This document shows, in pieces, positions 46,328-56,962 of a stretch of 64,000 nt of DNA (position 1 is the stretch's first letter; the number at the start of each line of letters is the position of its first letter). Below the pieces are notes generated by a model that saw only the letters and a program-made list of their open reading frames with translations, ran no database searches and was not told where the DNA came from. Source of the DNA: Chalciporus piperatus (lineage: Eukaryota > Basidiomycota > Agaricomycetes > Boletales > Boletaceae); NCBI GenBank assembly GCA_038093975.1, contig JBBPTG010000023.1, positions 1 through 64,000 on the forward strand. The letters run 5' to 3'. The position numbers were made by a program, and so were the translations under genes.

Positions 46328-47986
46328 TTAACGACCACCTCTGTCCTTGGTTGGAGAGGTCGGGTATTGGGCTTGCATCTCCTGCCAAACGCCCCATCTC
46401 GTCAGTGCGTCCTGCTCGGATGAGCTGTCGTCTTTGGTGTTCTCTTGTTTCGTCCAGATAGTTGTCAAGCTCGTCATATCCAAATGGAGCGAGCGTCTAA
46501 AGATGTTTTCTGCCCTTGTGAAGGGCGCCTTACTGCAGTCAATGCAATATTCGTTAACGAGATATCGCAGTCGTCGTCCAGCTTTCTCCACTTTTGCTGT
46601 ACTGGAGGGCCAATAAGCAAGGCGGGCGTCATGCTTGACAGCGGCCTCGCCCACGGCACCCTTCCACCATTCTTCCGCCGACTGCTCATCCGAGGCTCCG
46701 ATGACCACCACGATCTGTGGCGAAAGATCACCTCCATATGTGATACTGAAGTGCTTCCATCGCGATGTGACATCTACGGACTCGTCCTCCATTTTCACGC
46801 AAAAGATAAGGAGGTCCGCTCCGCGTTTAACCATCGCGACTGTCTTGGTGTCTTCGTTGGAGTCCTCGGAAGGCCTCTGTTTCCGGAGAACCTGGTAGAC
46901 ACGAAATATCCGCTCTGGAGTACGCCTTATGCTCTCGTCGAACGGAAGGTAGGCACCTTTGTCGTTCGAGATCGACACAGGGGAGCGAAAGCTCACTGGG
47001 GTGAGCGAGAGGGATAGAGCAACAGGGTTGTGGAAGGAGATAGTGCGTTTCCTGTTCTCTCTGGTGTCAGGACAGCTTCGAGATGCGTCGCAGATGATGA
47101 CGTTCGCGAGAGGGGTGTCGTACTGGTCTTTGGGAGATAGCATGGTACGTATATCTGAAAATGCGGATTCAACCCAGCTGCGTTCAGCTGGTTTCCACTG
47201 CTGTGTGCGACACGTGCTGGTGATCATCTTGGTAATAGCATTTCTGGACACGTCGCGACGCTCCTTCAATGTGGGGCCCTCGATCGAGGACTCGAGAGTC
47301 GTCACGCAGGCATGGTTGTCGAAAGACATCTTGAGCGCTGTAAACTGAGGTTCGTTCATCATCCACCACGTTTCCATGTTCCCCTCTTGGTTCTCGAGCC
47401 CTGTGATGACGATGGCGATAGGGACCTTCTTCCTACAAATTGCGGAGTAGAAGAGGTGGTAATTGGTGAGCAGCGCGGATCGGACTCGCGTTCCGCGAAC
47501 GCAGTACACCAGCAAGTCGACACCCCCGGACTTTGCGAGGTCTTGGATGAGCTGCTTGAGATACGCCTCTGCCTTCTCGGCAGGGACGCTTCCCTGTGTA
47601 CCTTCATCTAGCCCCGCAGTGTCCCATATCGTGTATCGCTGATTGCCTAGTGTTATCGGGTATTGTTGACTATCCATTGTACATCCGGCAGCGGCACTAG
47701 AAGTTGCGGAAACCGTCTCGCCTGCAATTAGGTTGATGAGGGAACTCTTTCCCACACCTGTTTCTCCGAAGACAACGATGGCCTTGGTGTCCTGTGTTGA
47801 TCAACTGGAGGGCGTACTCGGTTGGGACAGCCGGCTCACCTTCAGTGGGCTTTGGTCCTTGTTTTCCTTGCTTGGGCTGGCCGCCGCGACATCGGTGGGG
47901 TCAAACAAAGTTGCCTGTCCGACTATATTACGGCGCGAGGGTGAGGGAACAAAGAGAGATCCCACCCTTCGGGGTATTGGAACCAT
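46328..47986 (-). CDS. GTPase B: AIG1/TOC34-like GTPase with degenerate second half
   Basis: Two exons, 47986-47840 and 47791-46328 (48-nt intron), give 536 residues. The splice restores the P-loop text AIVVFGETGVGKSSLINLIA, which the downstream frame alone loses. G3 is DTAGLDEG, and the G4 position is TGLEN, as in GTPase A. The region after the GTPase domain contains DLLIFCVKMED and QIVVVIGASDEQSAEEWW, matching the second half of GTPase A and lacking a P-loop, so the GTPase/pseudo-GTPase layout is shared. Exon 1 is a short polar leader. The gene is divergent from GTPase C, with about 750 bp between them. Confidence 0.78.
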
Positions 47987-48734
47987 GATGCGTACAAGTG
48001 AAGAGGTGGTACAACGTCACAATCTTGTTCTTCAGAGGCGTTTTGACTTACCCTCAAGCCTCAGTATTCATGGTTTTATGACTCTTCGGCCCCATGTTCC
48101 TCATCGGAAACGCTCACATCCTGTTCTGAGTCGGCATCGGAACGTTCTTTCCCAAGTCCTCAAGGTTGTGGCGTGTACATCGATGGCGAGGAGCGGGGAA
48201 GCAAATACCGTGGTTAGACGCTCATATTGACATTCCTGTGAGTGAATTGGTGGGCGGCACCTTCCTCATCGCGGAAAATGCTAACCGGAATGAGGACATG
48301 CGGATACCTCATGGTTGATATGACTTCACTTGATTGTTGGCTGTGAGTGGCATAGCTTCTTGGAGGACCGTTCTAACCTAAAAGGCTGACTCGTTACTTC
48401 AACGTGTTCATCAGACTCTCCATTGATTGGGCAATATATTGATACCCTTGACCTCCTTGGCGCTAGCTGCCATCCTTTCGCACTTTCCCGGACGCCCTCC
48501 AACAGAGAAGGAACCGTGTGGGATGTTTATGACGTTCGCGAAGATTGTGTAGACGCCCAGGACGGCTTGCTCTGTTCGTAGCTCTCCTAGATGCCCCCCA
48601 CCGGCCACTCGCCATAGCCACCTGGCCGAATTACTTGCCATCACGGTCCCTATAAATGCCGTAGACCCCACTCTTCCCATCTCTAGAAGTCCTACGCATT
48701 TCCCCACATCGTTATACTTTGCAAACTTGGCGGT
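47987..48734. other. Shared upstream region of GTPases B and C
   Basis: About 750 bp between divergent genes. No gene or clear core promoter element is recognised. Confidence 0.45.
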
Positions 48735-48797
48735 CATGACGGTAAGCATTGTTGTATCGGATATTATCATGCTCCCAGACTTAGCGACTGCTCTCAG

Positions 48798-49712
48798 ATG
48801 CGCCGAGGACACCTCAGACCAGATAGTCCACCTTCCTATGAAATCCAACGTCGTTTCTCCCCTAACGTACTCGTCGTTGGTGAGACAGGTGTGGGGAAGA
48901 GTTCTGTTATCAACCTTATCGCTGGACAGCGGCTCGCCGCAGTCCACTCTGGCGCAGGTGGCTGCACGATGGAAGCCACTTCCTACGACATCGTTCTTCC
49001 TGACAACCAGGGGCTTAGCCATCACGTCCGTTTGTTCGATACAGTCGGACTTAACGAGCCCCAGTTCGGTAAAACCGATTATCTATCAGCGATCGAGAAA
49101 GCCAATACCCTGATCTGTCACCTCAAACGCACGGGTGGTATCCGCCTCCTGATCTTTTGCATCCGCGGAGGCAGAATCACTGCCGTCATGCAGAACAACT
49201 ATCGGTTGTTTTGCGATATCCTTTGTCAAGGCGAGGTGCCTGTAGCGTTCGTCATCACCGGACTGGAGAACGAGGAGTCAATGGAGGGGTGGTGGGAGAA
49301 GAACATGGCATTATTCGAGACGTATCGCCTTTCATGCACTTCACACGCCTGTGTCACTGCGACACCTGGACTCAACGACGCTTACGTGGAAAGGTACCTT
49401 GAATCCCAAGTCGCAGTACGCTCTATGCTCCTGAACCATGTTACTGGGTCTAGCGAGTCATGGCAGCCCGACCGGAGTGGCTGGTTTATTCACCTGGCCG
49501 CGAGGTTGTTGAAGTGGCTGGTTCAGCTCAGGACCCGCCGTCGTCCTGCATTGACCGTGGAAGAGCTGACTCGCCATCTCCAAGAAAAATGCAAATTCTC
49601 CCGTGCAGAAGCGGAGTACCTAGCCAGTAAGATTTGGGCAAAGCGGCAGGAGCTCGCTGGTCCCGACTTTGTGAAACCTGATGACGCATCTTCCATTGCT
49701 GAATCTACGTGA
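48798..49712 (+). CDS. GTPase C: short AIG1/TOC34-like GTPase
   Basis: 304 residues. G1 GETGVGKS is at about 28-35 and is followed by SVINLIAGQ; G3 is DTVGLNEP; the G4 position is TGLEN. Further shared text includes LLIFCIRGGRI and a final WW motif (EGWW). The C-terminal part has a hydrophobic WFIHLAARLLKWLVQL stretch, then a charged helix (TVEELTRHLQEKCKFSRAEA). It lacks the degenerate second half of A and B. An ATG at 48735 could splice in frame (ATGACG, then GTAAGC to CTCAG) to add two residues. It is the closest paralogue of GTPase D, in tandem. Confidence 0.78.
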   Translation: MRRGHLRPDSPPSYEIQRRFSPNVLVVGETGVGKSSVINLIAGQRLAAVHSGAGGCTMEATSYDIVLPDNQGLSHHVRLFDTVGLNEPQFGKTDYLSAIEKANTLICHLKRTGGIRLLIFCIRGGRITAVMQNNYRLFCDILCQGEVPVAFVITGLENEESMEGWWEKNMALFETYRLSCTSHACVTATPGLNDAYVERYLESQVAVRSMLLNHVTGSSESWQPDRSGWFIHLAARLLKWLVQLRTRRRPALTVEELTRHLQEKCKFSRAEAEYLASKIWAKRQELAGPDFVKPDDASSIAEST

Positions 49713-50188
49713 AGAGTGGCGTTTTGTACTGGTAGCACTGAGTTTCATTGTCTTTATCCCATGTATTGTTATTCCTCGTCCCATTAGCACTGACCACTGT
49801 AACGCAGTATTAATATTGAGATATCGTACTCGACAATGCATTCTCGTTCTTGAAGGACTCGGGTTCGACGTTCTGGCTAGCATGAAATCTGGGTGAGACG
49901 GTCTCAAGAACCACGATGTGGCTAGCATCAAACCTGCAAGCATGCATCATGGCGAAGGTCCCCGCCGGGCTTCGCCGCAAGGCATATCATGAATTCGATG
50001 AGGCTTGTTTGTATGGGCTAGGGAAGCCTCGGAATGTCTGCATCCACTTTCCATTGACCATGACCTCTCCCTCGACATTCCGCGCCCAAGTGCGAGGTAT
50101 GATGCGGAAAAATATGATAACGAACCCTGCAAGTAGTGTGTCAAAGACTAGTCTTCGAACACTCACTCCCGTAAGCGGCGTTTCGACT

Positions 50189-51070
50189 ATGCAGAAGCAT
50201 CTCGCACTAATCCTGCGGGGAGACAAGGTGTCCATAGTGCCCCACGAGTCACCTCCTGCCTACGACTGTCAGCCTTGCAATGTTATCGTATTTGGAGAGA
50301 CGGGGTCAGGAAAAAGCTCTGTGATCAACTTGATCGCAGGGGCCAAACTTGCAGAAACCTCGTCCGACGCCGCCTCTTGCACTTTCACCTCCACCCCTTA
50401 TCACGTCGTTCTCCAAGGCAACAAACCATTTTGCATTTGGGATACAGTCGGCTTGAACGAGCCAGAGATATCCCACGAGGATTACCTTCGTGCCATCAAA
50501 CAGGCGTATAAGCTCATCAAGAAGCTAGAGCGTTCGGAAGGCGTTCACCTCCTTCTGCTCTGCATGCGGGGCGGGAGGATAACGAATTCTTTGCAACAGA
50601 ATTACAACTTATTCGTCAAGATGCTCTGCGAAACGAGAGTACCACTTGCCGTCGTCGTCACCAACTTGGAGAACGAGCCATGCATGGAAGAATGGTGGAC
50701 TACCAACAAAGGACTGTTCGAACGATATGGGATATCCGCGGACGGACACGCTTGCATCACTGCGAGTCCGGGTATGAACGGTGTCTTTCTTGGAAGATAT
50801 AAAGAGTCGAGGGAGACGATACGCAGGCTTCTGCTGGAATTATCGTCGCGAGATTCTGCCTGGAAGAAGGACAGGAGAAGCTGGTTGGTTGATTTGATAG
50901 GGAAAATGGCAGGGATACTCCCTCTCCGACACGGCCGCCCCCGCCGTCCAACCCACGAGGAACTGAAGAAGAGGCTGATCAGCGAGTGCAAGTTTTCGAA
51001 AAAAGATGCAGTTGAGATCGCGAACTCCATAGAAGTTATCCGTGAGCAGGCCGCTCAAAGCTGCTGCTAA
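50189..51070 (+). CDS. GTPase D: short AIG1/TOC34-like GTPase ending Cys-Cys
   Basis: 293 residues from the Met at 50189. The frame is open further upstream (Mets at 50060 and 49915), but this start gives an N-terminus matching GTPase C. G1 GETGSGKS is followed by SVINLIAGAK; G3 is DTVGLNEP; the G4 position is TNLEN. The text LLLCMRGGRI, MEEWW and a charged C-terminal helix (THEELKKRLISECKFSKKDA) parallels GTPase C throughout, indicating tandem duplication. The protein ends QSCC. A C-terminal Cys-Cys can be geranylgeranylated in Rab proteins; whether that applies here is speculation. No intron is needed. Confidence 0.77.
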   Translation: MQKHLALILRGDKVSIVPHESPPAYDCQPCNVIVFGETGSGKSSVINLIAGAKLAETSSDAASCTFTSTPYHVVLQGNKPFCIWDTVGLNEPEISHEDYLRAIKQAYKLIKKLERSEGVHLLLLCMRGGRITNSLQQNYNLFVKMLCETRVPLAVVVTNLENEPCMEEWWTTNKGLFERYGISADGHACITASPGMNGVFLGRYKESRETIRRLLLELSSRDSAWKKDRRSWLVDLIGKMAGILPLRHGRPRRPTHEELKKRLISECKFSKKDAVEIANSIEVIREQAAQSCC

Positions 51071-52207
51071 GTGAGCGTAGTTATTCGGACTCAGCCTTGG
51101 TACTCGAATACATAGTAACATACCTCTCGTAGTGTTGGCGAATGTCATCGCCTAGGTGGTGCCCACTTGATATCTTTCGATGGTCTAGGACTCTAGGTTG
51201 ACTTCACCGGCGTTCCCAAGCAGAACCACACGGGGATCGCGTGTAGCCGCTCTCACCGACTGAATCGGCCGAAGTCCACTGACCAAAGTTAGTTCACCTG
51301 TCCAGTGTAAGATCCAGGACCAGGTAAAAAGCGACCACGGGTGGCGACAGGATCAAACATGCTGATGCCATGGGAAGTCCCAACCAAACCCCGACTGCTA
51401 GTGAAACATTAGTATCCCCGGACTCTGAGATCAGAAGACAGACTCGTTCCAGCCTGAGTCGTTCCAGTGATCATTTGAAGGGGTGACTGTCCTAGTAGTG
51501 GCTGAGGGTGAACGACTGTCTTCATCCCGACTCTTGGGTCTCTTTCCTTACTGACAAATTGTCAGATGACAGTGCATTCGACTAGCTGCGAGTTGTCTCT
51601 GGCAGACTAGCAGTGCCAGTGGTTGGCTCTGGTTGGCTTCAGCCGCGTGCTCTCCGCCGACCGGCGACGTGTTCCGACCCCAAATTCGGCAAGTTGCCAG
51701 GTCAACTCACCTTGGCTTCAAGTTATTTAGCTTGGAATCCTGGACCGAAGATTGAATTGAAGACAGTCGTTCTCAGGGTTATAGCTTGGTACGGTACGGG
51801 TACTATGGTCAGTTCATTTCACGAGCTGTCGACTCACCAACGCAACCGGATGCACCGCGTGTTGATGGGCCGCTGCTAATTCGGTCCAGCTCATCGAACC
51901 CTTCCAGTTGCAGAAAGTTCCGTCTCCCACATTTAACTGGAGTTCGTATTCTCCGAGGAATCCGACATATCTCCGCGCTGGCGTCCTTATCGTCGCGCGG
52001 CCATGATACTAAGTGGACATGCATCTGCCACTCCACACACGAGAGAAGTGTCAACTGACTGACTACGCGTAATTCGCCTTGGGATTGATGGTTTTTGAGA
52101 CTTCGAATTCGTGCCTTTTAACCACATTTGGTTCTTCTGTCGGCGCGGCATCCTTTTAACTCGTTCGAACGATCAAGGTATGTCCCCCAGCTTGTCACCC
52201 CACGACC
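51071..52207. other. Intergenic between GTPase D and the P450
   Basis: About 1.1 kb without a recognisable gene. It holds the right copy of the 38-bp inverted repeat. Confidence 0.5.
51504..51541 (-). repeat. 38-bp inverted repeat, right copy
   Basis: Exact reverse complement of 43637-43674. A partial 14-bp match in the opposite direction (GAAGACAGTCGTTC) lies at about 51758-51771. Confidence 0.85.
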
Positions 52208-54539
52208 ATGTCTCCATCAGGATTACTCATAATCCCTCTCTGCTTGGTGCTCATCGTAGCTCGCCTGAGCAAGAGGAAGAACGATGGTCGAAAGCTCCCC
52301 CCTGGTCCTCCACCGATTCCACTCTTAGGAAATGTCACGGGAATTGACACTAAAAACCCATGGAAGACCTACACAAAATGGGGCCAAGAGTATGGTATGT
52401 TATTTCTTGCTCTAATCGTGGACACGGATGATATATGCGCTCAGGTGGCCTCATATACACTCGCCTGTTGAGTCAGGAGATCGTAGTTATCAACTCCGAG
52501 AAGATGGCACAGGACCTTCTCGACCGGAGGTCCAAGAACTACTCCAGTCGCCCCGCAAGCCTCATTCCCATTGCAGACCTGTGAGTACACGCTCTGCTCT
52601 CTGTCGTGTGGTGCACTCAGCAACCCTGAAAATAGCTTTGGGATAGAATTCAATTCCATATTCTTACCGTATGGTGACCGTTGGCGTCTCCACCGTCGGA
52701 TTTTCCACCAAGCGTTCCACATGAATGCAGCGACGTCATTCCGTCCCGCTCAGATGCGAAAAGCACATGATTTGATCATGCGTCTGACCTCAACGCCTTC
52801 CTCGGACTATTCCGCGCACCTACAGACGTGAGCAAACACTTTATGTGACTATCAATTCTTACCAAACATCCGATAGGTTTAGCACCTCGACGATCATGTC
52901 ACTCGTGTACGATTATGATGCCACAGGCGTGGAAGACCCAATTGTAGCTCACGTCGAGCAAGCACTTGCCATCGCCGTCAAGGAGTTCAGGCCGGAGGTC
53001 ACGGCTATAATGACAACATTCCCGTTCCGTAAGTGCTAATTCAGTTTGTTCGCTTTTGATTGAGTTCGAACGCTTACTGTAATTGATTCTCGTGCGTGTA
53101 TGCGTCATCTTCACACCCCCAGTGATGCATCTTCCTTCGTGGTTCCCAGGCGCAAGTTTCAAGCGAAATGCACTGATATCGCAAAAGTTAATCGCCGTAT
53201 GGGTAGAAGCACCCTTTCAATATGTCAAAACTCTCATGGTTAGTAACTGCTCGATCATTCACTGCAGCTTGCATCAAATCAGGACGGAATTGAAGTTTAC
53301 GCCACAACTTATATTTGCTATCGTAGGCTGCAGGTACCGGGACCACATCTATGGTGTCGGATGCCCTATTGCGGGTGCAAGAGCAGGCAAGATCAGAGGA
53401 AGAAGCTCGTTATCTTGAAAAGGCTGTGAAAGAAGCCTGTGCAAGTGCTTATGCCGGTGCGTTCTCCGCTCACAGATGATCTGATAGGCTATGTCTCAAC
53501 CATGAGTATGTAGCTGCCTCGGAGACAGTAAGCTTTCTTCGCGAAGGTTCTTGAGAGTCTCCGCTCACACTGCCGCAACAGACATATTCCACCCTTTTGA
53601 TTTTCGTTTTAGTGATGCTTCTTTACCCTGAAGCGCAGGCACGCGCTCAGGCTGAGGTCGACTCTGTGATCGGTGAGGGACTTTCAAGGCTCCCTGACTG
53701 GGAAGACAGGCCTTCGCTTCCGTACGTCGAAGCCTTGATCAAAGAAACGTTGAGATGGTACCCAGCTGTGCCTCTCGGTAAGCGAACATGTTGTCCCCAC
53801 TGCACGAATCGAGTGCTCATCTGATTGTTCCAAGGTATTCCACATGCAACTATGGACGACGATGTTTACGAAGGCTACCACATTCCCAAAGGTTCGATCT
53901 TCTTTCTTGTGGGCCAAGGGGCATTGACCGTTTGACATCTTCACTACACGATTTAGGGGCGATGGTGGTAGCCAACGGTTGGTACGTCCCCAAATCGAGA
54001 CTTTTTTTTCTCCTGCCGATTCATTGACCAGCGGGCGGGCGATCTTTTGTTTTTCACAGGGCCATGTCCCGTGATCCAGAAAAGTTCCCTCAACCTGAAA
54101 AGTTCATCCCCGAGCGTTTCTTGACCGAAAAGAGTCAATCCGTCGACGAACTCTCCTTCGCGTTCGGATTTGGTCGACGTGTCTGGTACGCTTCACTCCC
54201 TCGCCAACGTTGAGGAACCCAAAAGCTCACGTGTAGCTGTAGCGTCGGAAGACACGTCGCGGATGCCTCTTTGTGGATCTCGATCGTGACGATGCTCGCC
54301 GTGTTCCGCTTCGAACCTGCCCCTTTGTGGGATGGAGGCGTGGACGGCGCGAACGTGCAATGGGCAGAAGGTGTAACCACGTGCGTGATCCTCCTTCTTG
54401 TCCCTTGTTTCCTTTTCGAACCTCGAACGGTCCGTGGTCCTTCAGGCACCCGGTGAACGTCCCTTGTATCATCAAACCCCGACACGGCGGTACGACCCCT
54501 GAAAAACTAGCACATCTCATTGGTTTAGCTACCGCGTAG
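52208..54539 (+). CDS. Cytochrome P450 monooxygenase
   Basis: Heme-thiolate monooxygenase anchored in the ER; substrate unknown. Thirteen exons (52208-52394, 52445-52580, 52636-52827, 52877-53028, 53123-53238, 53327-53456, 53514-53527, 53582-53777, 53835-53891, 53957-53981, 54060-54185, 54243-54380, 54446-54539) join in frame to 520 residues, usual for fungal P450s. An N-terminal membrane anchor (LLIIPLCLVLIVARL) is followed by the proline hinge KLPPGPPPIPLLGN. The I-helix AASETT is split around a 14-nt exon. The K-helix ETLRWYP has the ExxR pair, and the heme loop FGFGRRVCVGRH carries the axial Cys. All key residues are present, so it is probably functional. Family resembles the CYP types often labelled O-methylsterigmatocystin oxidoreductase-like, but that label says little about substrate. 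Confidence 0.93.
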
Positions 54540-54860
54540 AACCGTCGTACGACCTCTTTTCAGAGTTACGAACTCGAGGCCAGCTGGCACTGGGCCCAAC
54601 GACTTTGGTACGGACTTACGATTTTTGTTATGATCAATTCACCTGTACGCTGCTTCATATAACCATGTCAAGTTGAGCAATTGTATGTAAGTAGAAAATC
54701 TCGAATCCAATCAAGTAGGGATGATCGATGATCGTTCTTGAAGCTTGAAGTAATATACATAACGAATCATAAAGCGATAAACTACCAGCAATTGACTTCC
54801 AAAAGAACGTGACTGAATTGCACCACAAAATAGCACCAAGAAAACACGCGGGTTTAACGT
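54540..54860. other. Intergenic, convergent 3' ends
   Basis: About 320 bp between the P450 and the BAX-inhibitor gene, AT-rich, no gene seen. Confidence 0.5.
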
Positions 54861-56177
54861 TTAACGGTCCTGCAAGTCGCTCATGAGACGAAGAATGTTG
54901 ATGACTGAGAGAGGTATGAGGTCAGTGGTCCTTAGAGGATGCGATGAAACTTACAAAGGTTGACGAAGCTGTGCAAGAGGTCGTTAGCCAACTCGCGACG
55001 TGCCAAATGAAAGGAGACACATACTCAAGATAGAGGCTGATAGCTCCCAAGATGAATTCATCAGGGGACAGGCGCTTCGTGATGATAAACGTGTCATAGA
55101 CGATGTACCCGCTAAAGATGAGGCAGCCTCCGATGGCGTAAACAAGATCCATCGTCTTCCCAAATGGAATGAAGACGTTGACAACACCAGCCATCACTGC
55201 GGGTTCAATATGAGATCGATACGGGGAGAGGAAATCAGACTCAAACATACCCAAGGCGATGAGGGCACCGAACAGCCAAGGTCCAAGTCCCGAGAAGTCA
55301 TACTGAAAATGGACGCTCAGCACGAGTATATTAATTACTCGAGGATAGCTACCTTTGATTGCAAAGTGAAAAGCGTCAGGCCGAGGAAGATGCCCAAAGT
55401 GATGAGACTGTACAGATCATTAATATTCAGCAAGCGACGGGTAATTGGGGACGTACAGAGCTTGCAAGACGACGACGTTGTCGAAGAATGCGGTAAGTAC
55501 CCCTAAAGTGAATGCTTCCATTACAGTGAAGGTGGACAGCAACACGAAGTTCCAGGGGTGGCTATGACGCTTCCAGTAGAGAAGACCGAGGTTGACGAGC
55601 GAACCAAAGAGTGGGAGGTAAAGAGACCATGTGCTGAAAGAGAACCCATTAGAGTGAAACCGCAGCACGGAGCAACATGACGCACTGTTGCGTTACCCAT
55701 AAGATTGCCGAAGGGGACTGAGAGAGACCACCGGCGACAAAGCATGTAGCGAGCTGTTCGGGACGGTTGGGAGTTGTTTCACAAAGGAAGTTGAATAACT
55801 TACGATCTGGCAGACTAGCGAATACAGGAAGTTGAGTCGCGTTGTGGAGAATCATATGTGCATACTCACAAAGGATGGTGTACACCTTGCGGATGAAAGC
55901 AGCCTGAACTTCACTGGAGCTCTCAGAAACGGTGACGCCGTACTATAGAATGGAACGATGAGCATGTCAGCGCCATGGTCTTTGGTGATCATACCTTGAA
56001 GTCATCTGGAATATCACCCGGTTCTGGTTGATCATAGAAGCCCCCGCCTGGGGACCTGGATCGACCGCCGAGCAACGGGTCGGCTGCATCGAGTCCCCGC
56101 GCAAAGGGCTTGCTTGACGAGCCGACTGCCTGATATGTTGGTGGAGGCAGTGGGTTTTGGCTTGAGGTCGAGGCCAT
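54861..56177 (-). CDS. BAX inhibitor-1 / Lifeguard family membrane protein
   Basis: Multi-pass ER/Golgi membrane protein of the TMBIM family, linked to calcium leak and cell-death control. Ten exons (56177-55995, 55942-55870, 55814-55804, 55753-55686, 55633-55457, 55407-55353, 55302-55251, 55196-55025, 54968-54955, 54904-54861) join in frame to 282 residues. Exon 3 is only 11 nt and exon 9 only 14 nt; both are needed to recover family text (RKVYTILFCQILATCFVAGG and LYLDFVNLFINILRL). A polar, Pro-rich N-terminus (about 60 residues) precedes about seven hydrophobic segments. GYIVYDT and the Asp before FVNL are typical of the family's di-aspartyl pore. The intron 4 donor is GTGCGT; the nearby GTAACG gives the wrong phase. 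Confidence 0.9.
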
Positions 56178-56518
56178 TTGTGGGTGAAGTGATAAAGAAC
56201 GTCAGTGGACAGATGACCTTATATCCTGTGTCATGTGCTGAATCAGCGGTGGCTGTGTACCCTCTCATTGGACCTGCTGGTCAACCTCGGTCAACTTGTT
56301 TTGGATGGCTCACCGCCCCGTCCACCAGTTCCGATATATCGCCAGGGCTGACATGAACATGTTCATATTGTCATAAAATTGTCATAGACACCGCTATCTT
56401 GCTTTCCAACAATCCGCAAAGTTACCCATCGAGGCTGGTACAAATGAAATAACGAATCTCGCACACCCTCGCAAACATCCTTCATGAAACCCACGCTACC
56501 CATCCGATTTGACCCCTC
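56178..56518. other. Intergenic
   Basis: About 340 bp upstream of the BAX-inhibitor gene. No gene or distinct promoter element is recognised. Confidence 0.4.
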
Positions 56519-56962
56519 CTACGCCTGCGCATTTGGCTTTGCCCCATGATCTCCAGTGGCTGTTGCTGCCGGTGTCTCCGTATTGGCTGGTGCTTGAGTG
56601 GGCGTCGAATTTGAAGGAGGTCTGCCAGCGGTGTCCGATCCAGAATCACCTTCGCTGTAGTCCGGGCTCCGCATAAACCTGCTCTCCAGGACCCTGTCTC
56701 CATCCCTCATCATCCACCGCGCCGTGCGATCTCCCCTCCTCGCCCCCTCGTCAAAGAACAACCCAGATCCCGCAACGTTCTTCCCGTGCATCGTATCGCC
56801 GCGGTCCAGGTTTGCGGTCCGTGGATTACGATCGAGGTGGTGGAACTGATGTCTTTCGTTCATGAGATCGTTCACGCCTTGACGGGCCGCGAGGTCTGTG
56901 CGAGGTAGGGCATGGATCGTGTGTATCATTGTGATCGCAGCAGAGAAATAAAGGACACGCAT
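56519..56962 (-). CDS. Small secreted protein, unknown function
   Basis: An intronless 147-codon frame. It begins with a hydrophobic signal peptide (MRVLYFSAAITMIHTIHA) and a likely cleavage site before LPRTDL. The mature part is Arg/Asp-rich, with no cysteines apparent, and ends in a Pro/Thr/Ala-rich tail (NSTPTQAPANTETPAATA) that could be O-glycosylated. A TATAAAG box lies about 100 nt upstream. No family is recognised; a secreted effector-like or wall-associated protein is possible. Confidence 0.6.
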   Translation of the reverse strand: MRVLYFSAAITMIHTIHALPRTDLAARQGVNDLMNERHQFHHLDRNPRTANLDRGDTMHGKNVAGSGLFFDEGARRGDRTARWMMRDGDRVLESRFMRSPDYSEGDSGSDTAGRPPSNSTPTQAPANTETPAATATGDHGAKPNAQA

